Shown here in pieces: positions 28,774 to 37,333 of a stretch of DNA of 64,000 nucleotides. The first letter of the stretch is position 1. Each line of letters opens with the position of its first letter. This stretch comes from Myxococcales bacterium (lineage in GTDB: Bacteria > Myxococcota_A > Polyangia > Polyangiales > Polyangiaceae): positions 1,922,001 to 1,986,000 of the forward strand of contig JADJQX010000001.1 in the NCBI GenBank assembly GCA_016712525.1. The letters are read 5' to 3'. Below the pieces are notes generated by a model. The model was not told where the DNA came from. It saw only the letters and a list, made by a program, of their open reading frames with translations, and did not search any database. The position numbers and the translations under genes are program-made.

Positions 28774-29916
28774 ATGCAGCCCCTCGCCAACGTCAAGGTC
28801 CTCGACCTCACCCGCCTCTTGCCCGGCCCGTTCGCGTCGCTCGTGCTCGCCGACCTCGGAGCGCGCGTCGACAAGCTCGAAGACACCCAAGGGGGCGACT
28901 ACATCCGCCACATGCCGCCGCACATCGGCGAGCACTCGGCGCTCTTCGTGGCCCTGAACCGCAACAAACGGAGCTGCACGCTCGACCTCAAGAAGCCCAC
29001 CGCGCAGGCCGCGTTCCGCAAGCTGGTGAAGAGCTACGACGTCGTGTTCGAGCAGTTCCGCCCCGGTGTGCTCGACAAGCTCGGGCTCTCCCACGCGTCG
29101 CTCCTCGCCGAGAACCCGCGCCTCGTCGTGTGCGCGCTCACCGGCTACGGCCAAGACGGGCCCCTCGCGAAGCGCGCCGGCCACGACCTCAACTACCTCG
29201 CGCGCGCCGGCGTCTTGGGCTTCCAAGGCCCGGCCTCGGGCCCTCCCCAGGTGCCCGGCTTCCAGCTCGCCGACGTGAGCGGCGGCCTCTTCAGCGTGCT
29301 CGGCATCGTGTCGGCGCTCTACGAGCGTGAGCGCACCGGCAAGGGCCAAATCGTCGACGTCTCGATGATCGAGACGAGCCTCGGGTTCGCGAGCCTCGGC
29401 TTCGGCGCGCAGCTCGCCGGGCAGCAGGCCGACCGCGGGAACGACGCGCTCACGGGCGGCATCGGCCCCTACAACACCTACGCCACCAAAGACGGCCGCG
29501 CGATGACCCTCGCCGCCTTGGAGCCCAAGTTCTGGATGGGCTTCTGCGCCGCCGTGGGCCTCGAGGCCGACATGGGCGCGCTCATGCCGGGCCCCCACCA
29601 AGCCGAGCTCAAGGCGAAGCTCGCGGCCCTCTTCGCGGAGCGCACGCTCGACGAATGGGTAGCGTTCGCACGCGACAAGGACGTGTGCCTCGAGCCCGTG
29701 CTCACCCCCGAAGAGGCCACCCAAGACCCGCACCTCCGCGCGCGCGGCGTCTTCTTCGAGATCGAGCACGAGGGCCAGAAGCTCCCCCAGATGCGCCTCC
29801 CGCTCACCCCGCGCGACAAGGTGCACACCGCGCCGCCGAAGCAAGGCGAGCACACGCGCGAGGTGCTCCGCGAAGCGGGCCTCACCGAGGAAGAGATCGC
29901 GGCCGCCACGGCTTGA
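28774..29916 (+). CDS. CaiB/BaiF family CoA-transferase, alpha-methylacyl-CoA racemase-like
   Basis: The 380-residue protein is a family III CoA-transferase fold: KVLDLTRLLPGPF start, LVLADLGARVDKLE, LNRNKRSCTLDLK, and the GYGQDGP motif. It keeps the residue pair used by alpha-methylacyl-CoA racemase, His in AGHDLNYLA and Asp in LADVSGG, together with the racemase-like NYLARAGVLG context. It therefore more likely epimerises 2-methyl-branched acyl-CoA esters than transfers CoA; I infer this from motifs. Length matches the racemase group. Its neighbour is an SCP2 lipid-binding protein, and in animals racemase and SCP2 functions both serve branched-lipid oxidation. Confidence 0.85.
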   Translation: MQPLANVKVLDLTRLLPGPFASLVLADLGARVDKLEDTQGGDYIRHMPPHIGEHSALFVALNRNKRSCTLDLKKPTAQAAFRKLVKSYDVVFEQFRPGVLDKLGLSHASLLAENPRLVVCALTGYGQDGPLAKRAGHDLNYLARAGVLGFQGPASGPPQVPGFQLADVSGGLFSVLGIVSALYERERTGKGQIVDVSMIETSLGFASLGFGAQLAGQQADRGNDALTGGIGPYNTYATKDGRAMTLAALEPKFWMGFCAAVGLEADMGALMPGPHQAELKAKLAALFAERTLDEWVAFARDKDVCLEPVLTPEEATQDPHLRARGVFFEIEHEGQKLPQMRLPLTPRDKVHTAPPKQGEHTREVLREAGLTEEEIAAATA

Positions 29917-30004
29917 GGCTCGCGGTGTGCGCGAGAGGGAGAGAAGGTAACGCCACGCCCAGGAACGTCCCTCCGCCCGCGCTTCCACCAATCCGCTCAG
30001 AGAG

Positions 30005-30029
30005 CCGGAATTTGCCGGGCCGGACGTCA
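30005..30029 (+). promoter_or_regulatory. putative ECF promoter, distal site before the P1B ATPase
   Basis: CCGG, 16 bases starting AATTTGCC, then CGTCA. It has the same layout as the four other sites, with CCGG in place of TAAG. It lies about 125 bases upstream of the second site; a short ATG frame at 30046-30162 (38 codons) lies between them and is too weak to call. Confidence 0.5.
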
Positions 30030-30128
30030 GAAGAGGGCACGACGCATGAGCCGGGCTCGCCCCTCGTCGCTCTGCCGTCTGATCGCTCTACGTGGCCGTC
30101 GGCTTCGCCCGCGTGCGCGCGAAGTCGG

Positions 30129-30153
30129 TAAGAATTCGTGGCCGCCGTCGTCA
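30129..30153 (+). promoter_or_regulatory. putative ECF promoter of the P1B ATPase
   Basis: GTCGG-TAAG, 16 bases starting AATTCG, then CGTCA, 43 bases before the TTG start of the ATPase. CGTC-type -10 boxes are typical of ECF sigma promoters. The same TAAG-16-CGTCA layout occurs at 33406, 34859 and 43117. Confidence 0.6.
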
Positions 30154-30196
30154 TCGAAGTAGAGCAGTGCGGCGTTGGCCTCCGCGGGAGAGCGAT

Positions 30197-32779
30197 TTGG
30201 AAAAGCTAAAGATCGAAGTCGACCTCGTCGTGCCCAGCGACGTCGCAGCGTGCGATCGCTGCGTCGAGCGCATCAGCGCTTCGCTGAAAGGGCGCAAAGG
30301 TCTCGAAAAGATCCACATCGACGCCGCGGCTGGCAGCAAGCCGACTTTGTGTCTCCACTTCGATCCGGAGGTTATTGGGCTCGAGCACGTGCGCCGCCTC
30401 GTCTCCAACTCCGGGGCTAGCCTCGGCGCTCGCTTCGCGCACCTCTCCGTCGAGGTCGAAGGGCTCCGCCACGAACGCCAAGCGAAGATCGCGGAGGCCG
30501 CGATCGCGTCGCTCGCGGGCGTGCTGAGCGCAAAGGTCGCGTTCGGCTCGAAGCGTCTCCTGGTGGAGCTCGATGCCACAGTCACCACGCGTAAGGCGGT
30601 GCTCGCCGCGCTCCCAAAGGCCGGCCTCACCCTCAAGGCTGACGCGTCGGACCGCGTCCCGAAGGCAGCTCCTGCGGCCAAGAAGCCCCACGCCGAGGGC
30701 GACGGGTATGACCACGGCCACGATCATGCCGAGAACGACGACGACCATTCCGCGGAAGTTGAGGCGGGCGGCGACCACGAAGGCCACGCGCACGGTCCCG
30801 GCGGTCACAAGCACGGAGGACCCTTCGGCGAAGCGTCGGAGCTCGCCTTCAGCCTCGGAGCCGGGCTATGCACCGGCATCGGCTGGGGGCTCTCCAAGGT
30901 CGACGTGTCATCGAGGGTGAGCACCGCGCTCTATGTCGCCGCCTACGTGCTCGGCGGGTGGTTTACGGTTAAGGAAGTCTTCGTCGCGCTTCGAGCGAAG
31001 AAGTTCGAGATCGACTTCCTCATGCTCGTCGCGGCGGCCGGAGCAGCGGCGCTCGGCAACTGGCTCGAGGGGGCGCTCCTGCTCTTCCTCTTCACCCTCG
31101 GGCACGCGCTCGAGGGCTACGCGATGGGTCGCGCTCGAAAGGCGATCGCCGCGCTCTCGAAGCTCGCGCCACCGACGGCCCTCCGGGTCGACAGCGATGG
31201 CACCGAGACCGAGGTTCCCGTCGCGAAGCTCGCGGTCGGCGACCGCGTGCTCGTGAAGCCCAACAGCCGCGTGCCCGCCGACGGCTTCGTGGTCGCTGGC
31301 TCGAGCAGCATCGACCAAGCGCCCATCACGGGCGAGAGCGTGCCGGTCGAGAAGCGGCCCGTTCCGGACGCCGAGACGGCCGCGAAAGATCCCAACGCCC
31401 TCCCGCCCGAGCACCGCGCGTTCGCAGGCACCATCAACGGCGCCTCGGCGCTCACCGTGGTCGTGACGCGGCTCGCCTCCGACAGCACCCTCGCGCGGGT
31501 CGTGAAGATGGTGGCCGAGGCGGAGACGCAGAAGTCGGCGACCCAGCGATTCACCGACCGCTTCGAGCGCATCTTCGTGCCCACGATCGTGATTGGGGTC
31601 GTTCTTCTCGCGTTCGCGTGGGTCGTCGTGGACGAGCCGTTCGCGAAGTCGTTCTATCGTGCGATGGCCGTGCTGGTCGCGGCGAGCCCGTGCGCGTTGG
31701 CGATCGCGACGCCCTCCGCCGTGCTCGCCGGTGTCGCTCGCGCGGCCCGCGCGGGGGTGCTCGTGAAGGGCGGGGCGCACCTCGAATCGCTGGGCACGGT
31801 CGACGTCGTCGCCTTCGACAAAACAGGCACCCTCACCGAAGGAAGGCCGAAGCTGACCGAGGTCGTGCCGGCAGCGGGCATCGAGGAACGCGAGCTCCTT
31901 CGCATCGCGCTCGCGGTGGAGAAGAGCTCCGATCACCCCCTCGCCAGTGCGATCGTCGAAGGGGCCACCGCGCGCCTGTCGGCGGAGGACCAAGCGACGA
32001 AGGCCGAAGGGGTCGAGGCGATCATCGGGTTTGGCGTGCGCGCCACCGTCGACGGCGCAGTGGTCGAAATCGGCAAGCCCGGCCTCTTCACCAAGGACGC
32101 TCCGCTTCCGGGCGCGATCGCCTCCACCGTCGAAGCGCTCCAAGGCAAAGGCCGCACGCTGATGGTCGTGCGCGCAGGCCAGCGTTTCTTGGGCGTGGTC
32201 GGCGTCATGGACACGCCACGCGAGAACGCGTCCCGCGTCGTCGCCGAGCTCCACAGCCTCGGCGTTTCGAAGACGCTCATGCTCTCCGGCGACAACCAGC
32301 GCGTCGCCGAGGCCGTGGCGGCCACGGTCGGGATCCGCTCCGTCCGCGGCGATCTGCTGCCCGAGGACAAGGTGAAGGTCGTCGCCGAGCTCGCGAAGAC
32401 GACGAAGGGGGTCGCCATGGTGGGCGACGGCGTCAACGACGCGCCAGCGATGGCTCACGCCACGGTAGGGATCGCGATGGGCGCTGGGGGCTCCGACGTC
32501 GCGCTCGAGACGGCCGACGTCGCGCTCATGGCAGACGATCTCAGCGCTCTCCCGTTCGCGGTAGGGCTGAGCCGCAGCGCGCGAGCGATCATTCGTCAGA
32601 ACCTCTTCATGAGCCTCGGGATGGTCGCCTTTCTCATCCCGGCCACATTGTTCGGCTTCGCGAAGATCGGCGTCGCCGTCGCGCTGCACGAGGGTTCCAC
32701 CGTCATCGTGGTCATCAACGCCCTTCGCCTGCTCGCCTACCGCGACACGCGAGGCAAAGCGTCGGCGCGAGAGCGCTAG
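30197..32779 (+). CDS. P1B-4-type heavy-metal-exporting ATPase with N-terminal HMA-like domains
   Basis: Read from a TTG at 30197 after GGGAG, the protein has 860 residues. The N-terminus carries an HMA-like domain with CDRC at residues 19-22, a second degenerate one lacking Cys (about 95-150), and a His-rich linker (about 165-205, many His-Asp/His-Gly pairs). The ATPase core follows: TGES, the membrane metal motif Ser497-Pro498-Cys499, the phosphorylated Asp541 in DKTGTLT, SSDHPLA, MLSGDN, GDGVNDAPA. The last helix reads HEGSTVIVVINALRLL. SPC plus HEG(G/S)T marks the P1B-4 group (cobalt, zinc, cadmium or iron export), while HMA and His-rich ends are more usual in zinc P1B-2 pumps. Two ECF-like promoter sites lie upstream. 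Its stop overlaps that of the opposing sigma gene. Confidence 0.93.
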   Translation: MEKLKIEVDLVVPSDVAACDRCVERISASLKGRKGLEKIHIDAAAGSKPTLCLHFDPEVIGLEHVRRLVSNSGASLGARFAHLSVEVEGLRHERQAKIAEAAIASLAGVLSAKVAFGSKRLLVELDATVTTRKAVLAALPKAGLTLKADASDRVPKAAPAAKKPHAEGDGYDHGHDHAENDDDHSAEVEAGGDHEGHAHGPGGHKHGGPFGEASELAFSLGAGLCTGIGWGLSKVDVSSRVSTALYVAAYVLGGWFTVKEVFVALRAKKFEIDFLMLVAAAGAAALGNWLEGALLLFLFTLGHALEGYAMGRARKAIAALSKLAPPTALRVDSDGTETEVPVAKLAVGDRVLVKPNSRVPADGFVVAGSSSIDQAPITGESVPVEKRPVPDAETAAKDPNALPPEHRAFAGTINGASALTVVVTRLASDSTLARVVKMVAEAETQKSATQRFTDRFERIFVPTIVIGVVLLAFAWVVVDEPFAKSFYRAMAVLVAASPCALAIATPSAVLAGVARAARAGVLVKGGAHLESLGTVDVVAFDKTGTLTEGRPKLTEVVPAAGIEERELLRIALAVEKSSDHPLASAIVEGATARLSAEDQATKAEGVEAIIGFGVRATVDGAVVEIGKPGLFTKDAPLPGAIASTVEALQGKGRTLMVVRAGQRFLGVVGVMDTPRENASRVVAELHSLGVSKTLMLSGDNQRVAEAVAATVGIRSVRGDLLPEDKVKVVAELAKTTKGVAMVGDGVNDAPAMAHATVGIAMGAGGSDVALETADVALMADDLSALPFAVGLSRSARAIIRQNLFMSLGMVAFLIPATLFGFAKIGVAVALHEGSTVIVVINALRLLAYRDTRGKASARER

Positions 32780-33369
32780 GCGCTCGTGGGTTGATCCACC
32801 GGCGAGCAGCACCGGCGCTCGAGGCAGCCGCAGTCGGCGCACGACTGCGGAGCCGTGGTGCCGCAGTGGGCGCGCAGCGTGTCGCGGAGCAGGGCGCGCG
32901 CGCGCGACAGGCGCACGGTGAGCGCGTTCGTCGTGACGCCGAGCGCAGCGGCGACGCTCGCGATGCTCTCGCCCCGGGCGTCGACCCGCTCGAGCACCTC
33001 GGCATAGACAGGACGCAGCCGGCGGGCCTGCACACGGACACAGAAGCACGGCGGGCCGGCGCTCTCTGCCATCACGTCGCCCGCTTCCTCGAAATTGCCG
33101 CGGACGCGCTCTTGACGCCCGTGCGCGCGCGCCACGTCGGTGGCCTTTCGGTCCACGATCCTCGCGACCCACGCGTTCGCTCGGCCCCCGTCGCGAAGCT
33201 CCCCGGCGTGGACGAGCGCGGCGATGGCCGCGTCCTGCACGACGTCCTCCGCGTCCGCCGTGCTTCCGACCCGCCGCCGGGCGCGGCTCACGAGCCGGGA
33301 GCGGTCGTGCCGCCAGGTCGAAAATAGCCCTGTATGTGCGGAAACGTCCCGAGGCATCTCCTCATACAT
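32776..33369 (-). CDS. CorE-like metal-responsive ECF sigma factor 1
   Basis: The 197-residue protein has sigma region 2 (about residues 20-85: ADAEDVVQDAAIAAL, WVARIVDRKATD) and region 4 (about 120-165: VYAEVLERVDARGE, SVAAALGVTTNALTVRLSRARALL). The linker between them contains a Cys-Phe-Cys, and the tail after region 4 is Cys-rich (HCGTT then CADCGC and CC). This pairing of a CxC linker and a Cys-rich tail is the mark of CorE-type (ECF44) sigma factors, which bind copper, cadmium or zinc directly and need no anti-sigma. No anti-sigma gene is adjacent. The start is the first ATG of two (33369 or 33357). It lies divergent from the PAP2 gene and converges on the metal ATPase. Confidence 0.88.
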   Translation of the reverse strand: MYEEMPRDVSAHTGLFSTWRHDRSRLVSRARRRVGSTADAEDVVQDAAIAALVHAGELRDGGRANAWVARIVDRKATDVARAHGRQERVRGNFEEAGDVMAESAGPPCFCVRVQARRLRPVYAEVLERVDARGESIASVAAALGVTTNALTVRLSRARALLRDTLRAHCGTTAPQSCADCGCLERRCCSPVDQPTSA

Positions 33370-33405
33370 ACACGATTTATCAATTGATGAAATGAAATTC
33401 CTTCG

Positions 33406-33430
33406 TAAGGCCCGGTCACGGCGCGCGTCA
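33406..33430 (+). promoter_or_regulatory. putative ECF promoter of the PAP2-family gene
   Basis: TAAG, 16 bases, CGTCA, located 20 bases before the TTG start of the PAP2 gene and inside the region shared with sigma factor 1. The spacing is identical to the other sites. Confidence 0.55.
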
Positions 33431-33449
33431 GTGCAGCGAGGCGCCGCGT

Positions 33450-34464
33450 TTGCGAAGAGCACCATCCACTTTCGTCGCCGTCCTGCTTGCCATGGCTCTC
33501 ACGCTCGGTGCCGTGGGGGCTCGGGCCGACGGAGCCGTCCCCCAAGCCACCTCCAGCTCCGGTCCTGCGCCGAGGCCATCGCGACCGCCTCCTGACGAAG
33601 CGGCCCCTCCCGTAAAGCGCCAGGCGTTCGACGGCTCTGTGGCGCTCGGAGGGGAGCAGCTCCGCAAGAACCTGCCCGAGCTCGTCTGGAGCCGAAGCTA
33701 CGCGCGGTTCGGCGCCGTCAACACGATCGTGATGCTCCTCGGCGGCGCGACCACCCTCGCGACCGCGATCGTCCCGCCGATCGAGGGCAACCGGCGCTAC
33801 GGCGGAGTGCTCTTCGACGAGGCGGCCAGGAACGCGCTACGCGCTCCGACCGCGCAGGGGCGCTACATCGCGCGCGACACGAGCGACGTTCTCTTGTCGC
33901 TCTCCCTCACGTACCCGTTCTTCGTCGACGCGCTCGTGTCGGCGTGGTGGTTCCGCGGTAACGCCGATGTCGCCCGGCAGATCGCGCTCATCGACGCGGA
34001 GGCACTCGCCATCACGGGCACCCTCCAAGGCGTCACCAACGTGATCGCGGCGCGCGAACGGCCGTACGGGCGCACCTGCGGCGCCGAAACGCCGGAGGAC
34101 AGCATCGACTGCACCACGACAGGGCGGTACCGAAGCTTTTTCAGCGGTCACGCCGCGTTCGCGTTCACCTCGGCGGGGCTCATCTGCTCCCACCACCTCT
34201 ACCTCGGGCTCCTCGGAAACCGCGCCGCCGACATCAGCACGTGCGTGGCGAGCTACCTCGGAGCCGGCGCCGCAGCGACACTCCGCATCGTCGGCGACAA
34301 CCACTACGCGACCGACGTGCTCACCGGTTCGGTCGTGGGGGCCGCTCGGCCTCCTCGTGCCATGGCTCCACTACCGAGGTTTTCGGCCGACGGCCTCCGT
34401 CGGCGGGTTCGACGTCCAGCTTTCGCCGGCCACGAACGGCGCGAGCCTCACGGGGACGTTTTGA
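33450..34464 (+). pseudogene. PAP2-family membrane phosphatase, frameshifted near the end
   Basis: A signal sequence is followed by several membrane helices and the three acid-phosphatase motifs: ARERPYGR, RSFFSGHAAFAF (the catalytic Ser-Gly-His) and RIVGDNHYATD with its His and Asp. The frame is then broken in a five-G run at 34337-34341. Removing one G gives a coherent continuation (LGLLVPWLHYRGFRPTASVG and so on) ending in TGA at 34462-34464, about 337 residues in all. As written, the frame instead runs on into the next gene. All catalytic residues lie before the shift. PAP2 proteins dephosphorylate lipids or other substrates; the promoter shared with metal genes suggests a stress role. 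The start is a TTG after GAGGCG. Confidence 0.7.
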
Positions 34465-34481
34465 GCGCGCGGGCTCACCAA

Positions 34482-34825
34482 TTGGTGGGCGTGGCGCTGC
34501 TCGCGAGCGCGCTCCTTCACGCGGAGGGGGCGTACGGGGCCGATGGCGCAGCGCCCAACGACGAGGCCTCCCATACGCCGCGTCCTTCTCCGTTCGACTC
34601 GCTCGTCGAGCCGGAGAGCAAGCGGAGCTGGGCAGAGGGCTCGCGGCGGCTCTTCGTAGGCACGACGCTGGACGTCGGCTTCCTCTACCTCCGGCCGCGC
34701 GGCGCGGTCGGCTATGGCAAACCGCACTACGCCTGGATCGGAGTCGACGGCAACCCGACGATCTCGGCCTGCTGGACAGCGACTTTACGGAGCTCGGGCT
34801 CCGGTGGCGATGGGCCACCGACTAG
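34482..34825 (+). pseudogene. exported protein gene, internally deleted or frameshifted
   Basis: From a TTG at 34482 the frame gives a signal peptide (VGVALLASALLHAEGAYG) and about 85 further residues with a beta-rich pattern (RLFVGTTLDVGFLYLRPRGA, GYGKPHYAWIGVDGNP). It then stops looking coding near 34770. A second frame takes over there with LGLLDSDFTELGLRWRWAT and a TAG at 34823. A short deletion joining the two ends of a longer outer-membrane-type protein, or a frameshift, would explain this. Family not recognised. It lies directly before the promoter site of czcCBA. Confidence 0.5.
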
Positions 34826-34858
34826 GGTCGCGACGTGTCGCGCACGGTCGGTAGTCGG

Positions 34859-34883
34859 TAAGGATCCGGCCCCTCCGACGTCA
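34859..34883 (+). promoter_or_regulatory. putative ECF promoter of czcCBA
   Basis: GTCGG-TAAG, 16 bases starting GATCCGG, CGTCA, 35 bases before the czcC start. The stretch upstream of TAAG (GTCGG) also matches the site of the P1B ATPase. Confidence 0.6.
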
Positions 34884-34918
34884 TCGCTATAGAACCCGCC
34901 TCCTCGAACGCGAGCACC

Positions 34919-36151
34919 ATGAAGCCGCTCCCCGCCGCCATCCTCATTTCCGCGTTTCTCCTCTTCGCGACCCGAGCCCGGGCCGAGACCGCGTGCGCCA
35001 CGCTGACCCGCGAAAACGTGGGGCCGTGCGCCGTCGCCGCGAGCCCGGACGTGCGCGCCGCCGCTCTCACCGTCACGGCGCGCCAGGCCGAGATCGGGCG
35101 CGCGCGTGTGCTCCTGCCCTCGAACCCGACCCTCGGGCTCTCCTTCGCCGGCCGGCGCTCCGCGGAAGACTCGGCGTTCAACGCGTATGCGCAGCTCGGG
35201 CAGGAGATCGAGATCGGCGGCCAGCGCGGCGCGCGGGGCCGGGAGGCGGAGGCACGGGTCGGAGCGAGCGAGGCCACGAAGGTCGTCGTCGCTCGCGACA
35301 TCGCCGCGGACGCGCTCACGGCCTACTTCGAGGTTCTCGCCGCGCGCGAGGAGGTCGCGCTCCTGCGGCGCGTGGAAACGCTCGCGACGCGCGTCGCCGA
35401 CGTGGCGAGGGCGCAGGCGAAAGCGGGCGCGGGATCCGAGCTCGACGCCGACGTGGCCGAAGCGCAGGCGCAGAAGCGCACGCAGTCGCGGATGGTGACC
35501 GAGGGCAAGGCCGCGGCGGCCGAGGTGAGGCTCTCCCGGCTCGTTGGCCAGACCGCGATCGTCGTCGATGGGAAGCTCGAGCCGCTGGTATCGCCGGCGC
35601 GGCAACAGCCGGGCGCTCAGGTGCTCGCGCTCCAGAAGGAGGCTGTCGCACTCGATGCGCAGGCCAGCGTCCTCAACCGGTCGCGTATGCCGAACGTGAC
35701 GGTGTCGGTCTTCGCGCAGAGCGACGGCTTCCGCGAACGCGTCCTCGGGGCCGGGCTGTCGGTCCCGATTCCGCTGCCCGAGCCGCTAGGACGGTCGCGC
35801 GCGAGCGATATCGCCGTGGTCCGCGCCGAGGCCGACGCCACCCGCGCGGAGGCTGAAGCGAAGCGCGCCGGGCTCTCGCGCGAAGCGGACGCCCAGCAGG
35901 CCGAGACGGAGGCGCTCGCGCGGGCGGCGGCCAGCATCGACGACGCGCGCGCTTCCCGCGCCGAAGCCAGCCTCGGGAAGCTCGCCGAGGAGGTAGAGAA
36001 GGGCCGCCTCCAAGCCCGCGAAGCGTTCGTCGCCCAGGACGCGCTCACCGAGATGCTCGGCCAGCGTATCGCCGCCAAGCGCGAGGCCTGCCTCGCGTCC
36101 GTCAAGCTCGCCGCGCTCCGCGGCGCTCCTCTCGATCGAGGTGCTCGATGA
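34919..36151 (+). CDS. czcC: CzcC-like outer-membrane efflux protein (TolC family)
   Basis: This 410-residue protein has a cleavable signal (ending ARAE near residue 22) and two repeated long-helix regions rich in Ala, Glu and Arg, typical of TolC-type barrels with coiled-coil tunnels (about residues 60-220 and 250-400). Beta-strand parts such as NPTLGLSFAGRR and NVTVSVFAQSDG fit the membrane barrel strands. It would form the outer-membrane exit duct of the efflux complex. The gene leads a coupled czcC-czcB-czcA operon (ATGA overlap with the next), with an ECF-type promoter site ahead. Confidence 0.85.
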   Translation: MKPLPAAILISAFLLFATRARAETACATLTRENVGPCAVAASPDVRAAALTVTARQAEIGRARVLLPSNPTLGLSFAGRRSAEDSAFNAYAQLGQEIEIGGQRGARGREAEARVGASEATKVVVARDIAADALTAYFEVLAAREEVALLRRVETLATRVADVARAQAKAGAGSELDADVAEAQAQKRTQSRMVTEGKAAAAEVRLSRLVGQTAIVVDGKLEPLVSPARQQPGAQVLALQKEAVALDAQASVLNRSRMPNVTVSVFAQSDGFRERVLGAGLSVPIPLPEPLGRSRASDIAVVRAEADATRAEAEAKRAGLSREADAQQAETEALARAAASIDDARASRAEASLGKLAEEVEKGRLQAREAFVAQDALTEMLGQRIAAKREACLASVKLAALRGAPLDRGAR

Positions 36152-37332
36152 ACCGTGCAGTACGCGTGCTCGTGACCACGTTGGCTCTCGCTTTCGTCGC
36201 GCTCCCCGCGTGCAAAGGCAAGAGCGCCCCCGAGAAGGCCGATGAGCCGCGCGCGACCGAGGACGGCGGCGAGGCCGAGCACGACGAGCTCCCCAAGGTG
36301 GTGAAGCTCGACCCCGAGCCACGCGCACGCGCCGGAATTCGATCCGAGCCCGCCAAGAAGGAGACGCTCGCCAAGACGCTCACGCTCTCGGGTGAAATCG
36401 TGGCCGACCCCGACCGAACGGCGAAGGTGTCGTCCCCCGTCGCCGGTCGCCTCGAGCGGGTGGCGATGCGCGAGGGAGCGGTCGTGAAAAAGGGCGACGT
36501 GCTGGCCGAGCTTCGTGTGCCAGACCTCGGCCGTGCGCGCGGGGCTCTCCTCTCCGCCACGGCGAAGGCGAAGGCGGCGCGCGCCAACGAGGCACGCCTC
36601 AAGGGTCTGTTCGAGTCGAAGATGACGTCGGAGCAGTCGTATCTCGATGCGAAGGCCGAGGCCGACGCCCGCGATGCGGAGTCGCGCGCTCTCGCTGTCG
36701 AGCTTTCCGGCCTCGGCGCGGGAGGAGGCGAGGGGGGCGTGCTCCTCGCGCTTCGGGCGCCGGTCGCGGGCTCGGTCGTCGCGCGCGACGCCGTCGTCGG
36801 TCAGCCCGTCGCGCCCGAACAGGTGCTGGGCCAGATCACCGACCTCGCTCAGGTGTGGTTCCTGGGTCGCGTCTTCGAGCAAGATCTCTCGTCGCTGACC
36901 GTCGGCGCCAAGGCCGACGTCGTCCTCAATGCGTTCCCGCGGACCACCGTGCCCGGCGTCGTCGAGGCGATAGGTCAAAAGGTCGATCCCGGCGCGCGAA
37001 CGGTGGTCGCGCGCATCCGCCTCGAGAACCCGTCGGGCAACCTCCGCCTCGGGCTCTTCGGCAAGGGGCTCGTCGCGATACCGGAGCTCGCCGCCGCCGA
37101 GCCGGTGCTCGTCGTGGCGCGCTCTGCGGTCGTCGACGTCGCGGGGAAGTCGGTCGTCTTCGTGGAGGACAGCCCCGGCTCGTACACGCGGCACGACGTG
37201 ACCCTCGGGCTCTCGGCACCAGGCAAGGTGCAGGTGCTCGGGGGGCTCCGAGAGGGCGAGGCGGTGGTCGTCGCGGGCGTGTTCACCCTCAAGAGCGTGC
37301 TCCTCAAGGGCTCGATGGCGGAGGACGACTGA
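36148..37332 (+). CDS. czcB: CzcB-like periplasmic adaptor (membrane fusion lipoprotein)
   Basis: The 394-residue protein has a lipobox ending at Cys22 and an acidic, charged linker. The adaptor domains follow: first half-lipoyl motif (KVSSPVAGRLERVAMREGAVVKKGDVLAEL), an Ala/Glu-rich helical hairpin (about residues 130-190), second half-lipoyl (LLALRAPVAGSVVARDAVVGQPV), the beta-barrel (VWFLGRVFEQDLSSLTVGAKADV) and the membrane-proximal domain. It would link the CzcA pump to the CzcC duct. No His-rich metal site is seen at the N-terminus, unlike CzcB of Cupriavidus. Overlaps czcC by four bases. Confidence 0.88.
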   Translation: MNRAVRVLVTTLALAFVALPACKGKSAPEKADEPRATEDGGEAEHDELPKVVKLDPEPRARAGIRSEPAKKETLAKTLTLSGEIVADPDRTAKVSSPVAGRLERVAMREGAVVKKGDVLAELRVPDLGRARGALLSATAKAKAARANEARLKGLFESKMTSEQSYLDAKAEADARDAESRALAVELSGLGAGGGEGGVLLALRAPVAGSVVARDAVVGQPVAPEQVLGQITDLAQVWFLGRVFEQDLSSLTVGAKADVVLNAFPRTTVPGVVEAIGQKVDPGARTVVARIRLENPSGNLRLGLFGKGLVAIPELAAAEPVLVVARSAVVDVAGKSVVFVEDSPGSYTRHDVTLGLSAPGKVQVLGGLREGEAVVVAGVFTLKSVLLKGSMAEDD

Positions 37333-37333
37333 C

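Noticed and set aside
30046..30162. 38-codon open frame between the two promoter sites before the P1B ATPase
   Set aside because: Arg/Ser-rich, no strong ribosome-binding site and no recognisable features; likely chance.
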